Assembly (NCBI RefSeq): GCF_009659535.1
Contig: NZ_VJZZ01000001.1
Coordinates: 186,001 to 250,000 of the forward strand
From: Aggregicoccus sp. 17bor-14
GTDB taxonomy: Bacteria; Myxococcota; Myxococcia; Myxococcales; Myxococcaceae
DNA: 64,000 bases
Direction: 5' to 3'
The notes under the pieces were generated by a model, which was given only the letters and a program-made list of their open reading frames with translations, searched no databases and was not told where the DNA came from. Below, piece after piece: positions 18,472-26,194 of this stretch (position 1 is the first letter of the stretch; each line of letters starts with the position of its first letter). The position numbers and the translations under genes are program-made.

Positions 18472-19697
18472 CGCGCTGCGCCTCCTCCGGCATCCCGGCC
18501 GCCGGCGCCCTGCGCCTCCGGCTCCGTGCCCGGCTCGCCGCGCACGGGCGTCTTCGGGGCGGCGCTGATGCGCACCGGCGCCCCCTCGCGCAGCGCCTCC
18601 GCGCCACGCACCACCAGCTGCTCGCCCACCTTCAGGCCCTGGCGCACCTCCACCAGGCCTCCCGTGGTGCGCAGGCCCAGCTCCACCACGCGCTCGTGCG
18701 CCTTGCCCCCCTCCACCACGTAGGCGAGGAAGCCGCGCTCGCTGGGGCGCACCGCGGTCTGCGGGATGACGGGCGCGTTGCTCGCGCTGCCCACCGGCAC
18801 CGTCACCGTGGCGAAGGCGCCGGGGCGAAGCTGCCGCGCGCCCTCGCCCGTCACCTCGCCCGTCACCGCCACCATGCGGCTGTTCGGGTCCGCGCTCGCC
18901 GCCACGTAGGTGAGCTTCGCGCTGAAGGTGTCGGCCGCGTCGCGCGTGGTGAAGCGCGCGGTGAGGCCGGGCTTGAGCCGCGCGGCCTCGCCCTCCGGCA
19001 CGGTGAAGCGCAAGAGCAGCGGGTCTCGCTGCAGGAGCGTGGCGAGCACCGTGCCGGGCTGCACGTACTGGCCGGTCTGCACGTTGCGGCTCTGCAGGGT
19101 GCCGTCCATGGGCGCGCGCACGTAGGCGTCGCGCAGGTTGAGCTCGGCCTGGTCGAGCGCGGCCTTCGCGGCGCTCACCTGGGCCGCGGCCGAGCGCGCG
19201 CGGGTGCGGAAGCTCTCGATCTCCTCGGCCGGCAGGAGGCCCGGGCTCTTCTGGTTCACCGCCTCGCGGCGCGCGAAGCCCGCCTCCGCGTCCGCCTGCT
19301 CGGCGCGCGCGCGCTCCACCGCGGCCTTCGCGGAGGTGACGGCGAGCGCATAGCGGCTGGGCTCGATCTCGGCGAGCACCGTGCCCTTCTTCACGTCCTC
19401 GCCCTCGCGAAAGCGCACCCGGTCCAGCGCGCCCGCCACCCGCGCGGTGATCTGCACGCGCTCGAAGGCCTCCACCGCGCCCACCGCGTGGATCGCGTAC
19501 TCCACGTCCTGCGCCTGCACCGGCGCGACCTCGACCGGGAACTGCATCGCGCCGCGGCCACCGCCGGGGCCCCCGCCGCCCTTGCCCTTGCCGGCGGCAG
19601 GGCCTGCGCCCTCCTCCTGCCCCTTGTTGCAGGCACCCAGCGCACCCACGGCGCCGAGCGAGAGGGCCACCCACAGGACTGCCTTCACCGGTCTCAT
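18468..19697 (-). CDS. RND periplasmic adaptor (membrane fusion protein), predicted lipoprotein
   Basis: A 409-residue HlyD/AcrA-type adaptor joining the RND pump to a TolC channel. MRPVKAVLWVALSLGAVGALGAC ends in a lipobox (LGAC), so it should be lipid-anchored. A Gly/Lys-rich stretch with GKGKGGGGPGGG follows. The lipoyl half-motif VAGALDRVRFREGEDVKKGTVLAEIE, an alpha-helical hairpin around 110-165, the second half-motif NLRDAYVRAPMDGTLQSRNVQTGQYVQPG and beta-barrel segments are all in order. The frame opens at 19823, but ATG at 19697 gives the clean signal peptide. The stop overlaps the RND start; the TolC gene ends 4 bases upstream. Confidence 0.93.
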   Translation of the reverse strand: MRPVKAVLWVALSLGAVGALGACNKGQEEGAGPAAGKGKGGGGPGGGRGAMQFPVEVAPVQAQDVEYAIHAVGAVEAFERVQITARVAGALDRVRFREGEDVKKGTVLAEIEPSRYALAVTSAKAAVERARAEQADAEAGFARREAVNQKSPGLLPAEEIESFRTRARSAAAQVSAAKAALDQAELNLRDAYVRAPMDGTLQSRNVQTGQYVQPGTVLATLLQRDPLLLRFTVPEGEAARLKPGLTARFTTRDAADTFSAKLTYVAASADPNSRMVAVTGEVTGEGARQLRPGAFATVTVPVGSASNAPVIPQTAVRPSERGFLAYVVEGGKAHERVVELGLRTTGGLVEVRQGLKVGEQLVVRGAEALREGAPVRISAAPKTPVRGEPGTEPEAQGAGGRDAGGGAAR

Positions 19698-19701
19698 CTC
19701 T

Positions 19702-21048
19702 TCAAGGCTCCTTGCCCAACGCATCCAGCCCCTGCGCCGCCCGCAGATCCAGCAGCGCGAGCCCCAGCCCGAAGCGCGCCCGCGCAAGCGCGACCTCCGC
19801 CTCGAAGAGCCGCAGGTTCGCATCCGACACCGCGAGCGCCGAGGCCAGCCCCTGGCGGTACAGCTCTCCCGTCTCGTCCACGTTGCGCCGCGCCACCTTC
19901 GCCGCGAGCTCGCCCTGCTTCAGGCTCGCGCGCGCCCGGGTGAGCCCGACCTGCGCCTGCGAGAGATCCACCTTCACGCGCCGCAGGCTCGCATCGAGCT
20001 CCAGGCGGCTCGCGCGCGCGAGGGCCGCGCGCTCGCGGCGCTCGGCGTAGCGCTCGCCCCCGTCGAAGAGCGTCCAGGTGAGATCCAGGCTGACGAAGCC
20101 GTCGGTGTGCGCCGCGTTGCCGCCGATGGCGTCCTCGGACCAGCGGTACTGCCCGGAGAAGCCGAGCGAGGGCAGCAGGCGCGCGAGCGGCTCCTGCGCG
20201 TTGGCCTTCAGCGCCTCCATGCGCCAGCGCAGCGCCGCGAGATCCGGCCGCCGGTCCACCGCGTCCTGCACCTGCCCAGCCACGTCTGCGCCCGCGGGAG
20301 CGGCCTGCGCGGCCTCGAGCAGCGCCACCGGCTCGGCAAGCGCGCCCTGCGGCGGCGCGACGAGCAGGTAGCCCAGCTCGAGCACGCTCTGGTCCGCGGA
20401 GCCCCCGGCGTCCGCGGCCTCCACCTCGGCGCTGGCCACCTCGAGCTCCGCCCGGGTGACGTCGTTGGTGCTCGCCAGGCCGCCTTCCGCGCGGGCGCGC
20501 GCGTCCGCGAGGCTCTTCTGCGCGAAGGTGAGCCGCTGCTGCGCGGCGCCCTGCACCTGCTGCGCATTGAGGGTGGCGAGGAAGGCATCCGCGGCCTCGA
20601 AGCCGATGAGCCTGCGGGCCTCGCGCGCCTCGAGGTCCGCCGCGCGGCTGTCCAGCTTCGCCGCGCGGTAGAGGGGAAAGCCGCGCGCATCGAACAGGGT
20701 CATCCGGGCGCTGGCGGCGCTGGAGAGGGCGCTCGCGGCCTGGGTCACCTGCGGCTCGCCGTTCACCACGCGGGTGGTCTCGCGCAGGCGGCGCGTGTAG
20801 GTGCCGGTGAGCGCGAGCTCGGGGAAGAAGAAGGCGCGGGCGCGGCTCACCCGGGCGCCCGCGGCCTGCGCCCGCTCGCCCGCGGCGAGGGAGCGCTCGT
20901 TGCGCTCCTGCGCGAGCGACACCGCCTGCTCGAGCGTGAGCGGGGCGCCGGGCGCGGCCGCGCGGGCCTCCTGGGCGAGCGCACCGGCGGAGCCCGCGAG
21001 GGCGCAGGCCAGCGCGAGGGCGGAGGGCAGACGGGAGGGATGGAGCAT
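19702..21048 (-). CDS. TolC-family outer-membrane efflux protein
   Basis: A 448-residue outer-membrane channel of the TolC/OEP family. A signal peptide (MLHPSRLPSALALACALAGSA...LAQ) precedes two repeats of long coiled-coil helices: the first includes TLEQAVSLAQERN and SRARAFFFPELALTGTY, the second PDLAALRWRMEALKANA, LPSLGFSGQYRW and SLDLTWTLFDGG. The length agrees with the family. ATG at 21048 is preferred; a GTG at 21066 lies in frame but has no ribosome site. First gene of the TolC-MFP-RND operon, divergent from the Mla/Mce operon. Confidence 0.92.
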   Translation of the reverse strand: MLHPSRLPSALALACALAGSAGALAQEARAAAPGAPLTLEQAVSLAQERNERSLAAGERAQAAGARVSRARAFFFPELALTGTYTRRLRETTRVVNGEPQVTQAASALSSAASARMTLFDARGFPLYRAAKLDSRAADLEAREARRLIGFEAADAFLATLNAQQVQGAAQQRLTFAQKSLADARARAEGGLASTNDVTRAELEVASAEVEAADAGGSADQSVLELGYLLVAPPQGALAEPVALLEAAQAAPAGADVAGQVQDAVDRRPDLAALRWRMEALKANAQEPLARLLPSLGFSGQYRWSEDAIGGNAAHTDGFVSLDLTWTLFDGGERYAERRERAALARASRLELDASLRRVKVDLSQAQVGLTRARASLKQGELAAKVARRNVDETGELYRQGLASALAVSDANLRLFEAEVALARARFGLGLALLDLRAAQGLDALGKEP

Positions 21049-21249
21049 GGGCAGAGGCAGGGTCACGGCGGGGCGGCGCCCGGCGCGCCATATAGACGGG
21101 TCAGAGGTGCTGGGCTACCGCATTACCAGCAACAGCGCGGCGCCGGTCCCCGTATCGGGCTCAAGGTGAAAAAGTCGCAGCACGGCGACGCCGGGCGCCC
21201 CAGAATGCGAGCCCGATGGATTTATTCCGCACAGGCGGGGCCTAGGGCC
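21049..21249. promoter_or_regulatory. Divergent promoter region, efflux operon / Mla operon
   Basis: These 201 bases separate the start codons of two envelope operons transcribed in opposite directions and must contain both promoters. The sequence is locally less G+C-rich around CCATATAGACGG (about 21089-21100) and GGATTTATTCCG (about 21216-21227), plausible melting regions. No dyad operator was recognised and no regulator gene is adjacent. Confidence 0.4.
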
Positions 21250-21945
21250 ATGGATCTGCGCGCGACAGAGGTGGAGGTCCTACACGCGGGGCGACGTTCG
21301 CTCGCCGGCGTGAGCACGGCCTTCGCCCCGGGGAGCCGGGCGCTGGTGCTGGGGCGCGCGGGCGCGGGCAAGACGCTGCTGCTGAAGGCGCTGGCGGGCC
21401 TGGTGCGCCCCTCGCGCGGGGCGGTGCGCTGGGACGGCGCAGACGTGGCGCAGATGGGGCCGGCCGAGCGGCGTGAGCGCCAGGCGGGCTTCGGCTTCGT
21501 GTTCCAGACGGACGCGCTCTTCGACTCGATGAGCGTGCTGGACAACGTGCTGCTGCCCCTGCGCCGCCGCCGCGTCCCCGAGGCGCAGGCGCTCGCGCGC
21601 GGGCTGCAGGTGCTCGAGGCGGTGCGCCTGTCGCACGCGGCGCAGACGCTGCCGGAGCTGCTCTCGGGCGGCATGCGCAAGCGCGCGGGGCTCGCGCGCG
21701 CGCTCGCGGCGAGCCCCTCGGTGCTGCTCGCGGACGATCCCTTCGCCGGGCTGGACCCGGGCACTGCGCGCCAGGTCGCCTCCGTGCTGCTCGAGGTCGC
21801 GGGCAGCAGCACCCTGCTGGTGGCCGCGCCCGAGCCTCCGCCGGAGCTGCCCTTCGAGCGCTGGCTGGTGCTGCGCGGCGGAGAGCTGGTACACGACGGC
21901 CCACCGGCGCCGGCCCGGCTCGAGGAAGTGGAGGCAGAACCGTGA
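21250..21945 (+). CDS. MlaF-like ABC ATPase A with degenerate catalytic residues
   Basis: A 231-residue ABC ATPase of the Mla/Mce (MKL) type. Walker A GRAGAGKT is at 35-42, the Q-loop Gln at 86 in VFQTDALFDSMSVLDNV (a phrase very close to MlaF), and an intact signature LSGGM at 138-142. The Walker B segment reads VLLADDPFAGLD, so the catalytic Glu is replaced by Asp163. The H-loop reads LLVAAPEP, with Ala193 where the switch His is expected. Its own ATP site is therefore predicted to hydrolyse poorly, while its signature can serve the partner ATPase encoded at 23455. First gene of a tightly overlapping five-gene operon; the stop overlaps the permease start by four bases. Confidence 0.93.
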   Translation: MDLRATEVEVLHAGRRSLAGVSTAFAPGSRALVLGRAGAGKTLLLKALAGLVRPSRGAVRWDGADVAQMGPAERRERQAGFGFVFQTDALFDSMSVLDNVLLPLRRRRVPEAQALARGLQVLEAVRLSHAAQTLPELLSGGMRKRAGLARALAASPSVLLADDPFAGLDPGTARQVASVLLEVAGSSTLLVAAPEPPPELPFERWLVLRGGELVHDGPPAPARLEEVEAEP

Positions 21946-22718
21946 GGCGCGCGCTGGGCAGGGTGGGCACGCAGGCGCTGCTGGGCGCGCAGGCCGCGGG
22001 AGCGCTCGCGGTGGTGGCGGCGCGCACGGTGCTCGCGCTGCCGCGCCTCGAGCGCCGCGAGCTCGCGCGGGGGCTCGTGGACTTCGGCCACGGCTCGCTG
22101 GGGCTCACGCTGGTGACGGCGGCCATCGCGGGGGCCACGGTGGTGGCCCAGACGGGGCTGTACGTGCAGCGCTTCGGCACCCGCAGCATCCTCGGGTGGG
22201 CCGCGGGCTACGCGGTGCTCTGGGAGTTCGGCCCGCTGCTGCTGGGGCTGCTGATGGCGGCGCGGCTGGGGGCACGCAACGCGGCGGAGCTCGCGTCGCT
22301 CTCCACCGGCGGGCAGCTGGAGGGCCTGCGCGGCATCTCGCTGGATCCCTTCGCGCTGCTGGTGGCCCCGCGCGTCGTCGCCATGGGGGTGAGCGTGACG
22401 GCGCTCAGCGCGCTGGCCTTCCTGGTCTCGGTGCTCTTCGAGTCGATGGCGGCCCGGCTGCTGCTGGGGCTGCCCCTGCGCAGCTTCTTCCAGAGCTTCG
22501 CGGACATGCTGCGCCCGGTGGACCTGCTGGGCGGGGTGCTGAAGGCGGCGAGCTTCGGGCTCGCGATCGCGCTGGTGTCCACCGCGGTGGGGCTGCGCGC
22601 GCGCGGCGGGGCGCGCGCGGTGGGCCAGGCCGCGGCGAGCGCGGTGGTGCTCAGCTGCGCGGCCATCTTCCTGCTCGACTTCCTCCTCACGCTCGCGCTG
22701 GCGGGGCTCGCGGGATGA
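21942..22718 (+). CDS. MlaE/YrbE-like permease A
   Basis: A 258-residue inner-membrane permease of the MlaE/YrbE family, about five to six helices, which forms the membrane core of MCE phospholipid transporters. The conserved region is EFGPLLLGLLMAARLGARNAAELASL (95-120). The coupling segment that usually reads EQ-x-x-ALE is here TGGQLEGLR (122-130), followed by DPFALLVAPRVVA. GTG start overlapping the ATPase A stop (GTGA). A second, different permease follows at once, so a heterodimeric membrane core is likely, as known for mycobacterial YrbEA/YrbEB. Confidence 0.92.
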   Translation: MRRALGRVGTQALLGAQAAGALAVVAARTVLALPRLERRELARGLVDFGHGSLGLTLVTAAIAGATVVAQTGLYVQRFGTRSILGWAAGYAVLWEFGPLLLGLLMAARLGARNAAELASLSTGGQLEGLRGISLDPFALLVAPRVVAMGVSVTALSALAFLVSVLFESMAARLLLGLPLRSFFQSFADMLRPVDLLGGVLKAASFGLAIALVSTAVGLRARGGARAVGQAAASAVVLSCAAIFLLDFLLTLALAGLAG

Positions 22719-23458
22719 ACCTCCTGCGCCAGGCGGGCTCCCCTGCCCTGCTGCTGCTGCGCACCGTGCGGGCCGCCGCGCGCGAGGGCGTGTCCGCGCG
22801 CGAGTGCCTGCGCCAGCTGCACGAGGTGGGCAGCCGCAGCGCGTGGCTGGTGGTGAGCGGCATGGCCTTCTTCGGCGCGGTGCTCATCACCATCGCCAAC
22901 GGCCAGGCGCGCCGCTTCACCGGCAACCTCGTCATCCTCGGCCCCGCGTACTTCGAGCTGATGGTGCGCGAGTTCGGCCCCGTGGTGTCCGCGCTGCTCA
23001 CGGCGGCGCGCGCGGGCGCCTCGCACGGGGCGGAGCTCTCCACCATGAGCATCCAGGAGCAGGTGGAGGCGCTGGAGATGTCCGCGGGAGATCCGCTCGC
23101 GGACCTGGTGGCGCCGCGCGCCATCGCGGGCGCGCTGGGGGTGCCGCTGCTGTGCATCGTGGGGACCATGGCCGCGTGCACCTCGGCGGTGCTCACGGCC
23201 ACCTGGGCCTTCGGCGTGGACGGGATGGCCTTCGTGGACCCGCGCTTCGTGGACGGGTGGGACGTGCTCGCGGCGCTGCTCAAGTCGGTGGGCTGCGGGC
23301 TCTTCATCCCGGTGGCGGCGGCGAGCGCGGGGCTGCGCGCGCGCGGCGGCGTGGAGGCGGTGGGCGAGGCCACCACGCGCGCGGTGGTGGCCGCGTGCAT
23401 CGGGTGCCTCTTCATCGACTTCGGCGTGGCGCTCGCGTTCCTGCTGGGGGGCGTGTGA
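22715..23458 (+). CDS. MlaE/YrbE-like permease B
   Basis: A 247-residue MlaE/YrbE permease paralogous to the preceding gene. It keeps the canonical segments: EFGPVVSALLTAARAGASHGAEL (86-108) and the coupling motif EQVEALEM at 115-122, followed by DPLADLVAPRAIAG. Membrane segments match the first permease in number and order. The ATG overlaps the upstream stop by four bases (22715-22718), and its own stop overlaps the GTG of ATPase B. The difference in coupling motif between the two permeases parallels the asymmetry of the two ATPases. Confidence 0.92.
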   Translation: MNLLRQAGSPALLLLRTVRAAAREGVSARECLRQLHEVGSRSAWLVVSGMAFFGAVLITIANGQARRFTGNLVILGPAYFELMVREFGPVVSALLTAARAGASHGAELSTMSIQEQVEALEMSAGDPLADLVAPRAIAGALGVPLLCIVGTMAACTSAVLTATWAFGVDGMAFVDPRFVDGWDVLAALLKSVGCGLFIPVAAASAGLRARGGVEAVGEATTRAVVAACIGCLFIDFGVALAFLLGGV

Positions 23459-24183
23459 GCGCCCTGCTCTTTCGCGGCGTCACCAAGGCCTTCGTCCCCG
23501 GGCGCCCCGTGCTCAGCGGGCTCAGCGCGGACGTGTCCACCCGCGACGTCACCTTCGTGGCGGGCGCGAGCGGCTCGGGCAAGAGCGTGCTGTGCCGGCT
23601 CGCGGCGGGGCTCTTGCGCCCGGACGCCGGCGAGGTGGAGCTGTTCGGTGAGCCCGTGCACCGGCTGCCCGAGCGCGCGCTGCGCCGGCTGCGCCAGCGC
23701 GCGCCCTACCTCGTGCAGGGCCCGGCGCTGCTGGACTGGCGCACGCTGAGCGAGAACGCGGCGCTGGCGGACCGCCGCGCGAGCCCCGAGCGCGTGCAGG
23801 AGGCGCTCGGGCGCGTGGGGCTGCGGGAGCTCGGAGACCGGCTGCCCTCGCAGGTGGGCCCGGGCGCCAAGAAGCGCACGGCGATCGCGCGGGCGCTGGT
23901 GCTCGCGCCCGAGTACCTGCTGATGGACGAGCCCACCACGGGGCTGGACCGGGTGGCCACCGCCCAGGTGGAGGAGGTGCTGCACGGCCTCAAGCGCTCG
24001 GGGCTGGGGGCGCTGGTGGTGTCGCACGACTACCGGCTGCTCACGGCGCTCGCCGACCGCGTGCTGGTGGTGGCCGAAGGCCGCAATGCGTTCAGCGGCA
24101 CGCCCGCCGAGTTCCTGGCATCTTCCCTTCCCGAGGTGCGCGCCCTGACCGCGCCCTATCTGGAGACGGCAGCAGATGGATGA
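23455..24183 (+). CDS. MlaF-like ABC ATPase B with degenerate signature motif
   Basis: A 242-residue ABC ATPase. Walker A GASGSGKS (37-44), Q-loop Gln88, Walker B YLLMDEPTTGLD with the catalytic Glu159 and switch His191 in LVVSHDYR are all intact. The signature position reads LPSQVGPGAKKR, so LSGGM is replaced by VGPGA (134-138), losing the signature Ser and a Gly. It is thus the complement of ATPase A: pairing its Walker motifs with the signature of ATPase A gives a complete ATP site, while the other site is degenerate on both sides. GTG start in a GTGA overlap; the 3' end overlaps the MCE gene by eight bases. Confidence 0.93.
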   Translation: MSALLFRGVTKAFVPGRPVLSGLSADVSTRDVTFVAGASGSGKSVLCRLAAGLLRPDAGEVELFGEPVHRLPERALRRLRQRAPYLVQGPALLDWRTLSENAALADRRASPERVQEALGRVGLRELGDRLPSQVGPGAKKRTAIARALVLAPEYLLMDEPTTGLDRVATAQVEEVLHGLKRSGLGALVVSHDYRLLTALADRVLVVAEGRNAFSGTPAEFLASSLPEVRALTAPYLETAADG

Positions 24184-25189
24184 GCGTCGGTTGGAGATCA
24201 AGGTGGGCGCGCTGGTGGTCGCGGCGCTCGCCGGCGTGTTCGGGCTGCTGTACCTGATGGGCGAGCTGTCCCTGTCCTCGGGCGGCGCGCTCAAGGTGGA
24301 CTTCTCGCACACGGGCAACGTGGTGAAGGGGGCGCCGGTGAAGCTGGGCGGCGTGGCGGTGGGGCGCGTGGAGGAGATCCGCCTGCTGCCGGACCGCCGC
24401 GACCCTGCAGGCAACCCTCTGCCCGTACAGATGGCCCTCAGCGTCTCTCCCGAGGCCCTCGCCGCGCTGCGCTCGGACGTGCGCGTGACGGTGGCCACGG
24501 TGGGCCTGCTGGGCGAGCCCTACCTCGAGCTCACCCCGGGCTCCGCGCGCGCCGCGCCCCTTCCGGCGGAGGCCGTGGTGCGCGGCACGGACGCGCCGCG
24601 CCTGGACGTGGTGGCGCTGCAGCTCTCCTCCTTCCTGGACGCCGCGAGCAGCGCCCTCGCCAAGGATCCCGAGGGGCTGATGGGGCTCGCGAGCAACGTG
24701 AGCAACCTGGCGCGGCGCCTCAACGAGATGCTGGGCCAGAACGACGCGGACGTGCGCACCCTGGTGAGCGAGCTGTCCGCCGCCTCCAAGGACCTGCGCG
24801 TGCTCGCCCACGACGCGCGCGTGGCGATGCACCCGGGCGGCTCCGGGGCGCGCCTCCTCGACGACGCGGCCGCGGTCGCGAGCGTGGCCAAGCGCGACCT
24901 GCCTGGCATCTCCGCGTCCGCTGGCCGCACGCTCAACGGGCTCGCCAACATCACCGGGGGCCTCACGCCCGAGGACGGCGAGCGCGTGCGCGCCGCCCTC
25001 CAGAGCTACACGGCCGCCGGGGCACACCTGGAGCAGGTGGCGGCCCGCGCCGATCGCCTCCTCGCGCGCATGGAGGCCGGCGAGGGGACGCTGGGCGCCC
25101 TGCAGAAGGATCCGCAGCTCTACGAGGAGCTCAAGGCCCTGGTCACGGATCTGCGCAAGCACCCGTGGAAGGTGCTCTGGAAGGACTGA
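24176..25189 (+). CDS. MCE-domain substrate-binding protein (MlaD-like)
   Basis: A 337-residue MlaD-like protein. A short cytoplasmic start MDERRLEIKVG is followed by a membrane anchor (ALVVAALAGVFGLLYLMGEL) and one MCE domain (about 35-125, with VKGAPVKLGGVAVGRVEEI). A long helical C-terminal region (about 140-337) with heptad-like patterns follows; E. coli MlaD is about 183 residues, so this tail is an extension of the kind that builds a needle or tunnel in longer MCE proteins. It ends the operon. No MlaB, MlaC or MlaA gene is in the window. Confidence 0.93.
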   Translation: MDERRLEIKVGALVVAALAGVFGLLYLMGELSLSSGGALKVDFSHTGNVVKGAPVKLGGVAVGRVEEIRLLPDRRDPAGNPLPVQMALSVSPEALAALRSDVRVTVATVGLLGEPYLELTPGSARAAPLPAEAVVRGTDAPRLDVVALQLSSFLDAASSALAKDPEGLMGLASNVSNLARRLNEMLGQNDADVRTLVSELSAASKDLRVLAHDARVAMHPGGSGARLLDDAAAVASVAKRDLPGISASAGRTLNGLANITGGLTPEDGERVRAALQSYTAAGAHLEQVAARADRLLARMEAGEGTLGALQKDPQLYEELKALVTDLRKHPWKVLWKD

Positions 25190-25303
25190 GGCGCACCATT
25201 TCGGAGCAGCCGTCCCGCGCCACTTCGGATCACCTCCCGGAGCGCCGGGCCTGAATCCGCGCCCTTGCGCGCGGCACCGTGGTTGCTCTGCCCCCCTGCC
25301 GGA

Positions 25304-25321
25304 GCGCCCCCACCGGGGCGC
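25304..25321 (+). other. 5'-leader hairpin before the MBL hydrolase gene
   Basis: GCGCCCC-cacc-GGGGCGC is a perfect 7-bp stem with a 4-base loop. It ends 5 bases before the GGAGG ribosome site (25327-25331). It may shape translation of the MBL gene, or end the Mla operon transcript; there is no T-tract. Confidence 0.3.
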
Positions 25322-25338
25322 CCGACGGAGGCAGGGCC

Positions 25339-26178
25339 ATGATGGAGCTTCGATTCCTGGGAGTGCGCGGCAGTGTGGCGGTGTCCGGTGCGCACGCGGC
25401 GCGCATCGGCGGCAACACCGCCTGCGTCGAGGTGACGAGCGCAGGGCACCGGCTCGTGCTCGATGCGGGCACGGGCGTGCGCGCGCTGGGCGAGCGGCTG
25501 ATACAGGAGAGCGGCCCCCAGAAGGCCACCCTGCTCTTCAGCCATCTGCACTGGGATCACGTGCAGGGCTTTCCCTTCTTCGCCCCTGCGTACGCGCCCA
25601 CCACGCAGCTCACCCTGTACGGGCCCGGCCCGGGCGGCGACGTGGCGCTCGAGCGCGTGCTCTCCTCACAGATGCAGGCGCCCAGCTTCCCGGTGCCCCT
25701 CTCGGCCATGCGCGCGCGCATGCGTTTCTGCGAGGCGCTCTCCGGGGTGCCGCTGGAGGTGGGGCCCTTCCGCATCACGCCCTTCGCGCTGCCGCACCCG
25801 CAGGGCTGCCTCGGCTACCGCATCGAGGAGGGGGGCCGCGCCTTCGTCTACGCGACGGACGTGGAGCTCTCGCGCGCTGGGGTAACGCCCGCGCTCGGGC
25901 GCTGGATGGAGGGCGCGGACGTGCTCTGCCTCGATGCGCAGTACACCCCGGACGAGTACGCGGGCCGCAGCGGCCCTGCGCGCCGCGGCTGGGGGCACAG
26001 CACCATGATGGATGCCGCGCAGATCGCCGCGCACGTGCAGGCGCAGCGGCTGCTGCTCTTCCACCACGACCCCGCCCGCACGGACGAGCAGGCCGAGGAG
26101 ATGGCGGAGGCCGCGCGCACCCACTTCGCCGCGGCGGAGCCCGCGCGCGAGGGCAAGGTGCTGCGCCTGGGCGCCTGA
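25339..26178 (+). CDS. MBL-fold metallo-hydrolase
   Basis: A 279-residue metallo-beta-lactamase-fold enzyme. The metal motif HLHWDH is at 69-74, with further ligands in the LPHPQG, YATDVE and LFHHDPARTD regions; the C-terminal HHDP with GHSTMMDAAQIA resembles the PhnP/RNase Z/cyclic-nucleotide phosphodiesterase side of the superfamily. The N-terminal MELRFLGVRGSVAVSG-x-IGGNTACVEV is characteristic of a subgroup often found near signalling genes. GGAGG lies 7 bases before the ATG at 25339 (a second ATG follows at once). The substrate is unknown; hydrolysis of a cyclic nucleotide or phosphoester is possible. Confidence 0.88.
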   Translation: MMELRFLGVRGSVAVSGAHAARIGGNTACVEVTSAGHRLVLDAGTGVRALGERLIQESGPQKATLLFSHLHWDHVQGFPFFAPAYAPTTQLTLYGPGPGGDVALERVLSSQMQAPSFPVPLSAMRARMRFCEALSGVPLEVGPFRITPFALPHPQGCLGYRIEEGGRAFVYATDVELSRAGVTPALGRWMEGADVLCLDAQYTPDEYAGRSGPARRGWGHSTMMDAAQIAAHVQAQRLLLFHHDPARTDEQAEEMAEAARTHFAAAEPAREGKVLRLGA

Positions 26179-26194
26179 GCCGCGTGCCGCGACG

